Below are positions 13,545-26,470 of a DNA stretch of 64,000 bases, in pieces (position 1 is the first letter of the stretch; every line of letters begins with the position of its first letter). The DNA comes from Lethocerus indicus (taxonomy: Eukaryota > Arthropoda > Insecta > Hemiptera > Belostomatidae). Position numbers and translations under genes: made by a program. The notes under the pieces are model-generated. The model searched no databases. It was given only the letters and a program-made list of their open reading frames with translations, and was not told the origin of the DNA. Location: assembly GCA_019843655.1 (NCBI GenBank), contig JACDQD010000003.1, forward strand, positions 27,268,224-27,332,223, written 5' to 3'.

Positions 13545-15990
13545 CACTGGTACTATACTTTCATTAAAATATAGAAAGTTTTTAATTTTCTAGATAATTT
13601 CTAGCGAATACAACACCTGTAGTCAAAGAATTTTGCCCATATCCAAACCAAATAGAGTTGACGTTTGGATTTGAATTTTTCAGTCCGATTGGTCAAATTC
13701 AATTTAAGCATAAAACTAATGGAATGTACTGTTCAAAACCCTTTCGACTCCCATCATAAGAAAGGCGCATGAAAAGTCCATTTGATTTTCGGAACACGTC
13801 TGCATTTTGTGGAACGGGATTGTCGTATAGAGAGAAATAAAATACAACCGGTATAATCCGTTTATATGCCCCGGTGGGCCTATATATAATGCCAGTTTTG
13901 TGGTGATCTAAAAAGTGATGATGAGAGAGATTTGGCATGCTTGAAATACGTAGTTTGTTGGGCAGGTGGTGAGGATGCAGAAGGGGGTCTGAAGTGAAGC
14001 AAGTGGGACTGGGAACGGACGACCTTCTCAACTATGCGCCCCCCTACCACCCTACTGAGACCACTGTCAACCTCACCTCATAACCCACCTTCACTAGACC
14101 AGAGGCAAGTCATACATTCGTTCAAACCATATATAAAGTATTCCGGTTTAAGATTATAAAACACTCGTACATTACATTTCAGTTCATTAAAATAATAGAC
14201 GTCCAAACCCTAGGAGGTTTTGAATTTCAACACTCGCACAAACTTGTATAAGTTTACAGAGGCCAGACCGAATCGGTCTATCTGGGGTGAAGTGGGGTAG
14301 TATCGTGTCACGAAATATAATAACGAGAGAACAAATCAGTGCAGTTACACTGCAGTTTTCAAGGCAGACCTCACTATCTGTGGGCGCCTCACTAATTTGG
14401 ACGGAAAATGATTCAAATTTGAATTTAACAGATCGGGTTTCCGGGTGACTCGAAGAACACAAATGGGTTCGAAGCCGAAACTCTCGACGATATAGGGTCG
14501 CGGTACTTGAATATGTGATAATTCGAAATATGTGATAAAGCGTGCAGCTTTGCAACTATAGTTGGTCCCCGCGCGCCGGGCCGGTTACACCGAAGCCGTT
14601 GGACGTTTCACCAGCATCCATCCCATCGATTGTCGTCCATATCGGCTGGATATTTATAGACGGATAGGGGCCCCGGTGGGACGTGCCCGGCACTTCGCAC
14701 GGTGGCCGGTACCGTTGTTTTTGGAGCGGCAACGACGATCGAGAGGAATGCGTATCCTGGCCACACTCCCAACAGAGCCTCTACTCACACGCACTACCTC
14801 ACGCCCATCCCGCAACCGCTCCCTTTAAATGCCCACTTTGCAATTCGCCCGACCGGCTTGAAAACCCGAAAATACGATAGAAGAACTGGTCTACAATAAG
14901 TAAATAATAAGGAGGAGGACCAACGCGAGAGCGTTAAGACAATTTTAGCGCAATTGCAAAATAATTATTACCGCTATCGTCGTCCGTTTTTGGTTCCATT
15001 CCAATTAATTTCGTGGACCGGCCAGTGGAGTGTACCGTGTCCAGTATTTCATTTTACAGTTGTTGGAACAATGCCATAACCTGTGGCTCAGTAAATAAAG
15101 GCGATCGAAGATTCCACTTCTCCTTCCTCTATCTCTGTGACTCACCAAATTTCACAACCCCCGACCCATAGCCACTCTAATTTTTCCCCGCCTACATTTT
15201 CCACCAGGCCCTAAATCACGTATATTGTACAGAACAGTAATGAGTACTTGCATCGAAGTAGAATTCTGCAGGCAGTACTGCAGCTGTACGTGATACTATC
15301 TGCAAACCGATTGACCCAAATTGTTTCTACTGTTTGCAGAACTAACATTTGAAAGGAAAGGCATTTTGCGCTCAGGTCGGTCAGCCCAGTAAATAAATCA
15401 GTCCTCTCAATTTAAAGACATATCTGTGTTTTCGTATTTCCGTATTCACGATTTGCTTTATATTCGATAGTACTTATACCAGAGTAAAGGGTAGGCGCGT
15501 ATTCGACCAAGGATTCTTGAACAGGATGTAGCTAGCGGCCGCAAATTCCAATATTGCACTGAAGGCAATACTCTGTGGGAAAAATCGATGCAACGATTCA
15601 GTAGCAAGTAGTTCAGAAAAATCAGAAAAAAATAGAAATTGAATTCGATTCTCGTGTTCAAAGTGCATTCATTTTTGGGATAAAGTTTATTTTATATTAT
15701 AAAAATAGCATAAAAATTACGAGTAAATTTTATAATCGACGTAACACCATATATTGAGATACATAAATGAACGTGTGTCTGTTTCTTATTGGGACGGTGT
15801 CACTGAGCCAGTTTGCTCCGGGTGCGATTTCACCCGGAGAAGGACAAAGTATTTTGTCGAGAGCGTGACCAACCGGCGACCTAAGAGAAGAAGGAGAAGA
15901 CAGGTCGGAGAAGTAAGAGCCGCAGCTAAATGGGAGGAGGCGAGATGGAGGAGCAGAAAAACCAGTGGAGAGGAGAGCGGCCTCTCCTCG

Positions 15991-16014
15991 TTCTGGTTCT
16001 GGTTCTGGTTCTGG
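15991..16014. repeat. (TTCTGG)4 hexanucleotide repeat
   Basis: Four exact TTCTGG units within intron 2. They encode Phe-Trp repeats in a spurious plus-strand frame that I do not consider a gene. Confidence 0.93.
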
Positions 16015-16355
16015 ACGGACGCGATGTTAGTTTTCTCTTCTACCGAGAAAAACTGCCTTCACTTCACCACTTCTCGTTACCCTTGAGAGGCCAACGACAT
16101 CCACAACTATGTCCGACATCCGACACCGGTATGTCTTGTGTGTCCGCTGAGCGAATTTGAAGGAGAAAGAAATGTTAATTGACCTCTTCAGACATTCTTC
16201 CAGCTCTCCTACTCTCTTCTCTTGGAATAAATTCCAAGCCAAACTGGCTTTTAATTAAACGGCGTAAATTTATTTGACAAATTTCTATACACCTAGCCCC
16301 TAAATATCTCCCTAATTTCTTAAACAAAATTAGGATATTGTCTACGATATTATTT

Positions 16356-16358
<3 letters not shown>

Positions 16359-16401
<43 letters not shown>
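16359..16401. repeat. (TA)n microsatellite
   Basis: An uninterrupted TA run of 43 nt within intron 2. Confidence 0.95.
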
Positions 16402-16403
<2 letters not shown>

Positions 16404-17850
16404 TCTGAGGAATATAAGGGAGTATGTTGTCTTGGAACGTAATACATTTTATTTTAACATAACTAATGTATTAATATTTTTCTACTAATTATTACTAAGA
16501 ATTTCTGTTAAAATTTCATTTCATTCACTATAATCAATACGTTGAAACTGTAGATAGATCAAATGACTTTAATCGTGTGGCCGGCCATTCTGATTTCTTA
16601 GCGTCCGAAGATCGCACATATATAGAAGACAAGTTTTCAGGTACACATACCGGCGCAAGACCCTTATCCACGAATTAATGCTTTAGGAGTGAGGAATGTT
16701 GTTTATCGGCTTGTGCAGCTAATTTGAATTGGGGCTGCGGCTCTGTTCAAACACCAGCGCATCCCTGGAGGAGAACAATAAATATGGGGACAGACAACGT
16801 CAGAAGGGCGAATGCCAAAAGTCGACTCTTTGAAAAGGATTAAATCTTGTTTACCGAGGCGGGCAACCTCCAGCAATTAATCTGGACGGAAATTCGTGGG
16901 GGTAAATGCCCACTTGGTAAACAGTAACGTCAAAGGGGGGAGAGGTTGATTTATAGGATCCTAAAGTAGGAATTGATTAGGTGGAAGAGGAATAGGGGAC
17001 TATATATACGCATGGGGCCGGCCAACAAAACATGGGGCCTGACCGAGAGCTAGGCCGCTATTCACTGGAAGGCAACAGACAAGAAAAGGCTTGCGACATA
17101 AAATGTGGCGCTTCGCTGAACCAGCCGGATTCCTCGTGCGGTCTCGCCCTCCGCTATATTATATACCAGAGAGCTAAACAGGAATTTACACAACAGCAAG
17201 ATGTCACAGCTGGCGATGCAAATTCAAAACATATATAACAGATCTCTACTCTCGTATAATCACAATGAAGTAATTATACGAAAGGGCGAGTACACACCGT
17301 CCCAGTGTCATCAGGGAATTATCTGGTCCAATTTAGGTTCCGTCCAACTATAGATACCTTCTAAGAGACCAGAAAAGAAAGTAAATCCATTCTTCTATTC
17401 TGCGGTGTAGAACCGTGAATTTTATTCATCATAATGTACGATTTATTAATTTAAATATTCCTAATTTTATGAATCACATTGAGTTAAATGTGTCCACTAG
17501 ATCTTGTTCACTTACTGCGTAAACTTCCTTTCAGAAAGGGATCTTGTGTATTTCTGACATGCTTCTGAAAGTGATTGGTCATTCTGTCGAGAGTTACTTC
17601 CTCGAAGTTGATTAAAATTCCCTCAACTACAATAGTATTATTATATAAAAGGAAGATTTACAAAGGAATCATAAAAGATAGATCGCATCCTAGATTCATC
17701 CGTTATGAGATAGATAATATTCGATTAGACTCAATAGGATGGCCCCCGCTGCGATGGACTAATGTTCAACAATTTTTTTTCGTGTTTCGAATCGTGCGTG
17801 TGGTCCGGAAAAGCCCCCCGAATTAATAATACAAGTTGGGAACGGCGACC

Positions 17851-17864
17851 AGAGAGAGAGAGAG
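17851..17864. repeat. (AG)n microsatellite
   Basis: Seven AG units within intron 2, GAGA-factor-like in sequence. Confidence 0.85.
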
Positions 17865-20593
17865 GAGCCAGTCACTATTTAGAAGGATGAAACGTCTAAA
17901 TAGGATTTAATGCTCAGACCCTTCGGCAGAGATTAATGCCGCTTACGGAGATTGATCCCCGATTATTGTTACACACGAATAATAAGCTGATGGGCCTATT
18001 AATAAAGGAATCATTAGAGAAGACACGTGCGACTCAAGTTACGTTAGCATCCTGGTATCCAGAATGTTGGCTACGAAAATCCAAATAATCTCAACTGATA
18101 CCCTAACAAGCGTTGCTAATGATCAGAAGTTTCATATAGTGTTCTATTCACACCACGATCTATAGTTCCAATTCAAAGGTTACAAACCAGTTAGATTTAA
18201 TCCGAAGTAAACCAATCAAAGTCCTGTTTGTTCATTGGTATGAATGTATTAAATCTATAGAATCCATCATTATTCAATTAATTTTATATCAATTTAATTT
18301 CGTTGAAATTCGTTCGCCCAGTTTTCACATTTTCAAGACGGCTGTGTCGTCCTGAGCGTCGTGCGAAAGCCCCCCACCTACACACAAGTGAACTGTTTGA
18401 CTTGTGGTTAAACGCTCTGAAAATGGGGTCACAATTCCAAGATTGGATTATTTCCAAACACAGCAGCTTCGTTTCGTCTTCTTTTGTTTTCAAAAATTAA
18501 ACCTTGAACAAAAATAATCAAGCGCCAGAGCCCACTTGGGGCCCCTATTCGCCGAAGAGCCGATTACCGCATCCAATTGAGCCTTAATACACCGTCGCAA
18601 AACAGACCCTCTTACATTCTTTCGAGGGATGAAACGTCGGCAAATATTTTCAATTATATTTGTAGCAGAAAAATACTATCCCAACTATGCCAAGATAACT
18701 ATGGGGGATTAAAAGCAAATATCTCGTTCGATTAAACGTTATTATAATTAATTAGACTCCCGGTCTATTAAACAGTAAGGCGTCCTCGAGACATGAGTCC
18801 AGATGCACTGAATTTTTCGAAATCCAGACTTGGTGAAAAAAAATTGTTAATGCTAAAATGACGCAGATAATGATAGATAACTGAATGAAAACGATTTTGG
18901 AAAGGGCCCGATAGTAGGTCAATTCTTCCTTAATCGAGAATTAATCCGACAAAACGGAAATGGCATTCCCTAAACCGAACGAATTTCCTGTGCCCTGAAT
19001 ATGCCGCAAACTCGTCCTAAACCGGGCGCCCGTTATAATTTCTCCGCGTCCTTCATTATATATTAGCGGTTATTTGGCGTATTTACTAATTTTAAGCCTT
19101 TTTTAGACGTCATAATTGTTGAATTTAATGTTAATAAAATGTTATGTTCACGTTTCTCCCAAATCTACGAAGAGAATTGATCACGTTCCTCAATGGTAAA
19201 TGTCAGTGTGGAGACAGTCAATCCCTACAGTTCTGATTCACTTTCTATGCACGATGGGCCAATGGAGGGACAACGAATCGTAATAACTGGACGGCTGAAG
19301 TAAATTCAGGGGGTCTAGATCCCGGAGTGACCTTTAAATGGGATTAAATGGGTTGAAGGAAAGTAGTTTAGTGTGACACCGGTAAGTGAGCTTGTAGGTG
19401 GCCGGTCTGTTGTGACTTGGGCCTCTGTTCTATTGACACCTGGTCTCTCGAATGACCGAGGGGGCGGTCACTAATTGCAGGAAGGAAGCGAGGTCAGTCA
19501 GCCATTGGGAGGTAATTAGCCCAAACAACTCCGGCCCTAACTCTTGCGCCCCCGACAATTCCATTTCCTTTTGCTTCCACCCTGTCCACGGCGGGGCCGT
19601 GAAAGCTAATGCTTTCCTCGGACTTTCTTTTCTCCGAGACAGTATGGCGTCGGTGTTTCACGACACCCACGACCGCTCCAACCATTAACGCGGGTTGGTT
19701 ACATCCTGGTGTTATTTTGGGGTCACATCGGTAGCAATGCAATGTTTAATCTGCTGCCCCCGTCGTACCAGGTTATTCATATCAGTTGAACTGGGGAAAT
19801 TTTTAGACACTGAGGTATATATTGTGAGATGCTTAAACACAGAGGCGTCGATGTAGGATGCTTTACGAGCAGCGAACATGCTTTACTAGTGATAGAATGC
19901 TAGTGTGCTTCCACACCGGAATATCAGAATTCAGAGATCGGGTTCTGCCTTTTGCCTAGCATTTCCCTAGTTCCCAGACTATATCGAAATCCAAATAACG
20001 AGAAATACTCATATTAATGGGGGAGGGATGTTGGGGCGTGGTGGAGCCGTATCTGGAGGTTGGGGTCGTTGAACTGGGGCAGACAATGGCCGGCTCGTTC
20101 CATCCCTCTCTGTCTGCACACCGATCTCGCCATCTTTTTGTCTCTCTCCCCGTCTGCGTCTCCTCTTACTCCTTAAGGGGGGCGGGGTAGGGTCCTCCGC
20201 GGTCACAACACTCATTTTGACGCGCCCAATTACGATGTAAGCCGTTTCAAGTCCCTCCTTCACCCATCATTTTTCATTCTCCGCCGTTCTGCGAAAGCGG
20301 ATACGGAGCCGGTCGCGAAGGCGGGGACAGGCGGATATCTGCATTATTCATTTGGAACTGGTGTGAAAACGTCCCGTGTCAGTTATACCAATGCGGGCCG
20401 CGTTGCTTTTAAACGCGAGGCGCCTCAAGAACGTACAAACACGCAGTGGGACACCACTCGCTAAAGACCATTATCGGCATTAGTTCAACCAAATGTGTAG
20501 AGTTTATTGACGGAGAACGATTGGTCAATACGTACTTATCTGTTTTCTCTTTTTTGATTTACGGACTTGAAAAAGAAGAAAGATTATGCTCAC

Positions 20594-20672
20594 CTGAAAG
20601 TCCACCAGATATTGAAGCACATTGTGTTGAGCCAAAAGAACGCCGCCAGAAACATGAAGTGCATGATAATCG
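20594..20672 (-). CDS. Mth-like GPCR, coding exon 2: TM3
   Basis: This 79-nt exon encodes residues 346-371, plus the split codons on either side. It reads [20 protein letters not shown] followed by NIWWTF, the typical third transmembrane helix and start of intracellular loop 2 of Methuselah-like receptors (FFWLN..CF.IWWTF). The acceptor is a T-rich tract ending TTGCAG|CG and the donor is TTCAG|GTGAGC. The first two bases complete the G left by exon 1 to GCG (Ala346), and the exon ends with AG, phase 2. The exon therefore fits between exons 1 and 3 without disturbing the frame. It sits alone, 28.3 kb from exon 1 and 19.6 kb from exon 3. The open frame extends past both splice sites, but those flanks are intronic and match nothing in the family. 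Confidence 0.93.
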
Positions 20673-23525
20673 CTGCAACAAAAAAGAAATACGGAAGATC
20701 GTTAATGAATGATTCGCAACGTGAATAATAAATGGCGATAATTAGCCGAAATAAATTTATAGAATACAAGAAATAGAGCATAAATGCCTCTATGCAATAG
20801 GTCAACCAATTACGCAATAACGTAGCGGCCAGCAAAACAGACAAAAAAAAGTTTCTCTCTGTCTCTGCAATATGTATTATTAGTAAGGCGTAGTAATAAC
20901 ACCACGTGTCTCTAACAGCAGCTCAAGAGTCACTGTTGACCAGCCAGAATTATCATATATTGATGTAATATACAATCATATTGTTACGGCTCGCCATGCT
21001 TAAATATTTTCTTTATTTAACTGTACCGGACATTGGCCGGCTTCTTATCTGCTTATTATTCGACGGTTTTATCGCCACTGATAAACAAAGAAAGCGTCAA
21101 ACGCGTGCGACTAAGACAAAGTGTGAAGGCGGGGACTCGGGCGAAAGCTCTTTGTTTTTTCTCCGAAGTTGTGTTTTCTCCTACAAAATGTAGGTCTAGC
21201 CCCAGGAGCCAAGGTGAACGACTGGAAGTAGCACAGGGCGAGGGGTGGGGGTGGGAGCTACAGCTTCCACCAGAGTACAGCTTCCAGGCCTGTTGCTGTA
21301 CAACTGGACAACCGACCGAACCGAGCCTAACTCGCTAAACAAAGTATTTACGGCCTAGCCGGTTATATCCAACCCGACCGGAGACCTACTACTCCCACCG
21401 TTCCTATTCAATGCCCCAGTTTCACAGCCTAGTCCTAACCGGGTTCGCGAAATTACAATCCTTATTGATGCCATGGTATCGCAGGAGATGTCACCCCGCC
21501 AGCCCATTTATATCAATTCATTTCACAGTAATGAAAAATTATCCAATAAAACGGGTCAAACCGAAGTAATTCAAACCTTCCTTAAAAGTTAAGAAGACCA
21601 ATGCATTACTCCGCAAATTATTTATCATTAAATGAAATCAGTTAATATAATGGGAATATCCGAATTTCCGCGATTAACTGGTGGTAACTGGATATTTGAA
21701 TGGTGGTAGGACGTTCAAAGCATTGCGATCGTTGCACATTGTGAATGCGACTAGTTGGCCTATTTGAACAATTTTCAGTTTATTACGTAAATGAACAGAA
21801 AATGCTATCACCGACCTCACCAGTACTAAAGGGCAAAAATAAAATTTTGAGAAGTATGTCAAAATAAAATTTCATCTTGTGCAGGATAAAATCTTCCTTG
21901 GAGCCACAGAACGGAATCAGTTCTAGACTTACCGTTGATTTCAGGAAGTTTCAAAAAGTTAGATGAACAGTTTTCTATTTTTTCAATTTCAATTCTGGAA
22001 CTAACATCTTGTTATATAGCGGTCGTGGCCGCCTACTCGTTTTCGCATAAAAGCCACTACAGAAGGAGTCGTTTATTTATATCCCGTGATAAATCGGTTG
22101 GCCAAGTTCGTTCAACTCAGGAAATTTCCCTATCGGCCTCTCGTCGATCTGTTTTGGTTCCTAGCGACCGATATACATATGCATAAACATTCTCGATGCA
22201 CTGAACCCTCTAACTAATCATGTGTATACAACCTCGGATCGTATAATACCAAGCCTGCGGTAAGAATATTTTTATTTTATATTAGTATAACTTCTGTGTG
22301 TAAATTGAAAATTTAGAATAATTTAAGTAATCGAAGTATTTATGTGATTGGTCCATGAAAATGAAAAAAAAATAGACAAATGGTAGCTAATCAAGGCAGT
22401 AAAAGAACCCGGGAGGTTTTAAGAGGAAACTCACAAAGATGCCACAACTAAGGGGTATCATCAGAAGACGTACTCTAAGTACAGCTTTTATTATTACTCT
22501 CATTGCGGAGGGTATTAAAAAAGGGGGACATAATCCTGTACTTTGTAATTACACAATTGAAAGACACCGACAGAGGGGGAAAAAAACTGTCGGCATTTCT
22601 GATTTCTAATCGCAACCCAAAGGAAAAATGACAGTGACAAGTTCCATGGGGCTTTCCGAGAAAGCTCAATTGTAATTGTTTCTGGGAGTCTGCTCTTAAG
22701 GAAAAGGACGTTCAACTCTCCACCACTGGGCAAAGGGCAATTTCACTTTTTACATCTAATCGACGGAGTAATTTCAGACCTACAGTCCCTCATTACTACG
22801 ACTGGAAAAAATTTCAGCAATTAATCTCTCGAAAATGTCTAGGCTGATGTTTAAGTGTATGTGTGTTCGGGATACGTTGAAAATGTTGGAACTAAAAGTT
22901 TTCAGATTAATAAGCGTTTCAGTAATTTAATACTGAGCCGACTTGGTTGATGAGAGAGAAAGCCGTTTCGGCAAATAATTCAATAAGATGCCGAATCCTC
23001 CCGCGGTCCACTTGTCCAAGGCCCGGAACCGAATAGCATCGTTAGTACGGTCTCTCCGTACGGGACCGTAACACACGCTACCGGCCAGAAAAGAAAGGCC
23101 CGCACCGGTCTTATGCATTTTACGGGGTCAGGTTCACAATTAATCGGCCATAAACACAGACACACACAATACACAATGGGCACTGAAAGAGGCCGAATTC
23201 GCACGGACAATTACGGCGGTTCGGCGGGAACGAGGCGAGCCTCTCTACTACAAACTCTAAATGAACGTTTCCTTGAAAACGTCCGTACGGGAAATATAGA
23301 CTAACGGAAAATGACTAAGTCTATGCTATGATAATTATTACATTTGGATACAAAGTCGCAATGGAACAGGAAAAATGGATTGGAGTAACGAAGATTCGAT
23401 TTGCCGTTCTTTCCAACAAATTCACAATACATGTTATTCGAATTATTTCCGAGTTATTTCCTATATTATTATTATTAAATAAAATATGTACATAGTTTAG
23501 GTTAGCCGCATAGAATATATTATAC

Positions 23526-23598
23526 ATATGCGGTATATAAAAACAGGCAGACGTATATATGCGGTATACGTGCGTTATCGTGCCTATATCGGTATACG
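23526..23598. repeat. Three spaced copies of ATATGCGGTATA
   Basis: Two exact copies of ATATGCGGTATA (23526 and 23557) and a third variant, TATATCGGTATA (from about 23585), lie about 30 bp apart in intron 1. They could be clustered protein sites or a decayed minisatellite. Confidence 0.7.
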
Positions 23599-25854
23599 GA
23601 GGGGGAAAGCTTAAAGAGAAATTTAGGGCCTGATTGTATACGCATAGTCAAACTGTAGGACCGATGTGGGCCCTTACGCAATTAAATATATTTGTATGAC
23701 CGCCCTTCGTCCTATGACGGAGATGGGGGTTCGTTAACTCGGCGAGGTCCCACTCGGTACACTCGAGGGTCAGAGAGTCAGCGATAAAAAAGATTGATTT
23801 AAAAAAACACGGGTCGGGACGGGAGAGTGAGTTAAGGACCCGGTTGAAGGGGGCTGACAGCCTGGAGAAGCTCTTTTTTGGCTTTCCTTTTTAAATGGTA
23901 AATGAAAAAGAGAATCCCACCGTGTTTACACTGGGAGCTATTGAAACCGATGAAGGGCCCTCCACTCCCTCTCTGTATAACGTGAAAGGGACTGATGGAG
24001 TACGAGTGCTCCGCCGAGACGCGGATTAATTAAATCTCTAAGCCGAACCGAGCAGGAGCAATTACTTTACCAGCGGAGACCAGTAAACTCATCGGTGTTT
24101 ACAGAATGACTCGACCCATCCTCCTAATTCATTCGGTTAATGACAGACGAGGGTCCGGAATATTGTATGGCATCTACCCCCTGTTTGCTCTGAGCGGTTT
24201 CGGTTTTCGAAACGGAAGTACGTAATTGTATGCTTTCTCCGATGTAACACTTAGATCTCTGTTACTGTAGGCCGCTCAACTTAATTTCGAAAGAGGGTTC
24301 TTACCAAAAATCGAAAGCGGCGGTGTGGACTACTTGACTATCGATCCGTTTCGTACGTGGTACGAGAAAAGTGGAAGCAGTTTTTCTTCCATAGAAACGA
24401 GAATACGATACCTCGAGTCAGTAATAGTATAAGTTTTGCAATTTAGTTGATGGCCTTATCTGTCATCAGTTAAAATCTTTCCGCTGCGCGGGAAGTTTCA
24501 ACAGAATTGGGTTTTATGAGCGTAGGTCTTTTTCAGAAGGAACTACTCTCCGTTAAAACACTACGGCCGCAGAACCAAAACTATAAAAGTGTGTTATAAA
24601 AAACCCGCAATGGTACGTTCAAAATGCCTCAATGGAAGCACTGCGTTATGATCTGTATTTATTCGATATTTATTCAATTTACTATAGCTTTAATTCTTAA
24701 TTTTCGTGATGTGAAAAATGCGGAGGCAACTTTTTCTTTAGGTTACTAAGTTCTGTAAATACAGACATTTCCGTACGCCACGCAGTAATAGCTGGGTCCT
24801 TACTAATATACCGGAGCCTTTCATTTCACCGGTCAATCTTCGATTTCCCGGCAGTCCCATTCAGACGTTTCACCCGTAATGGCCCCGATAATGGGGCGCA
24901 TTTCCCTGATCGTTGGGTTCATTAAGTTGATTATCAACAGCCAGTGGGAGGACCGTGGACTGATCTAGCGCGGTGTGATAAGTGGGGGACGTTCGGACGA
25001 CAGGGTGTCTGGCCGGCAGCGTCGAGTGAAAACGAAAGGGAAAGGGGCGATGGAGGACATCTGGCAACGATTAGTGCCCAACAAATGACGGATGGATGAG
25101 GAAGCCGGCAACAGAAATACACGCAGGATTACTGTCTCAGAGACCCCCAACCACAAATTAGGTCGACTCTAACGATTAGGGATACTCATGCGAGCTCCAG
25201 GAGAAAGCCGCGACATGAATAAAGCTTCTGTTCATTCAACTTTTATCTCATGTTAGACGAGACGTCAATATTATAGAATACTGTTTTTTTCTTCGGATAA
25301 GGCGAAATATATTTCAGCCCTTTGAACAGAGGGTTATAATTAGTTCAGCAAGGTAACGGCCAAATTAATTGAAGAGTTTAAATAGGTCATATATTCATAT
25401 CGATACTTCGATTGAATTTACATTCTAAGCTAAGTACCGCTATGTCAGTAATATCGAAACTGATCAGACTGGATAACACTCGATTACAGTAAGGACTACG
25501 GAGGTGATCAAACATTCGTGCGATTTTCCATTGAACCGCACACTTAAGGCATAATTTCACATACTACAGTTGTTCGATGCAGTTCAAAGTTTGGCCATTG
25601 GAATCTTACGTGCAATCGTGGGGAATAATAAGATCCACTTCGGAAAGCGGGAATAGAAACGTTTCAGAAGTAAGAGACGGGCTCTGGGCACGCCGATAGC
25701 GCTTCACTGTCGAATTGAACATTCGATTCTTCGAGGGGAGAATTAGAGGAGCTATCTGACCGTTCCAGCGGTGTATCGTATTCAACGGTGTATCGGACGA
25801 TTGGTCCCGAAGTAAAAACGCATTATCCATTCAGGAGAGGCCTGTAGTCAGTCT

Positions 25855-25942
25855 CGCTCTCTCTCTCTCTCTCTCACCGATCTGGCAGAATGTTAAGCAG
25901 AAGCCGCGGGCTCAACAGAGAGAGAGAGAGAGAGAGAGAGCG
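25855..25942. repeat. CT/GA inverted repeat
   Basis: A CT tract (25855-25875) is followed after 46 nt by its exact reverse complement (25922-25942). The arms are 21 nt and perfect, including the CG at the outer ends, so the pair could form a long hairpin in RNA or DNA. A G10 run adjoins it. It lies in intron 1. Confidence 0.9.
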
Positions 25943-26453
25943 GGGGGGGGAGGAGCGGCATACCGCGCTCACTTTGGAAATCCCCCCACACCACCACTCG
26001 AGCCAACCACCTTTCAGGTTGGAGGTTTCCAAACCTCGATTTAACCTCGATCGAAGATGCCGATAACGGAGTGAGCCTATTTCAGCCTGCACGCGTTCAA
26101 TTCCGTGCCTCGTTTATGGACACCTAGGCCAATAGATAGCATAGTTAAAGCTTTCCCTCTTAGCAACCTTCGGACATGGATATATGCCGGATAGGATTTT
26201 CGGATAGTTGAACACCACTTGTAAACTTCGTTTCTTCTTCTGTTCTGACAATTTTTCGTTTTCTACATTGACAATGGGGAACTACAAGCGCGGAAATGTT
26301 AGCCGCGCGACAGTCTCCAAAATGAGGATACGGGACGATATGAAAAGGGACCGATGTTAGAAGGATGGTGAGATTTGGAGAGCGGTCGACCTTGCCTCCT
26401 GCCCAAAGCAAACCAGTTTATACAAAACGGACCCCCCTCTCCCACTCCCTCAC

Positions 26454-26470
26454 ACTCTCTCTCTCTCTCT
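26454..26470. repeat. (CT)n microsatellite
   Basis: A CT run in a wider pyrimidine-rich stretch (26430-26500) of intron 1. Confidence 0.85.

Larger units (their letters stand above)
1042..20593 (-). other. Intron 2 (19.6 kb)
   Basis: This intron runs from donor GTGAGC at 20593 to acceptor TTTCAG at 1042. It is AT-rich and carries (TA)n tracts at 5771, 9112, 13509 and 16359, a short GA tract at 17851, a (TTCTGG)4 tract at 15991 and four GGCCGGCC octamers. The open frames of up to about 120 codons (for example 7634-8011 minus, 14187-14555 minus, 13077-13403 plus) have no recognisable domain, signal peptide or splice context. I treat them as chance. I see no transposon protein, tRNA or rRNA. 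Confidence 0.85.

Noticed and set aside
20595..20844. The whole 84-codon minus-strand frame as one small protein
   Set aside because: Only its last part (after TTGCAG at 20673) is receptor TM3. The earlier hydrophobic part is T-rich intron sequence leading to the acceptor.
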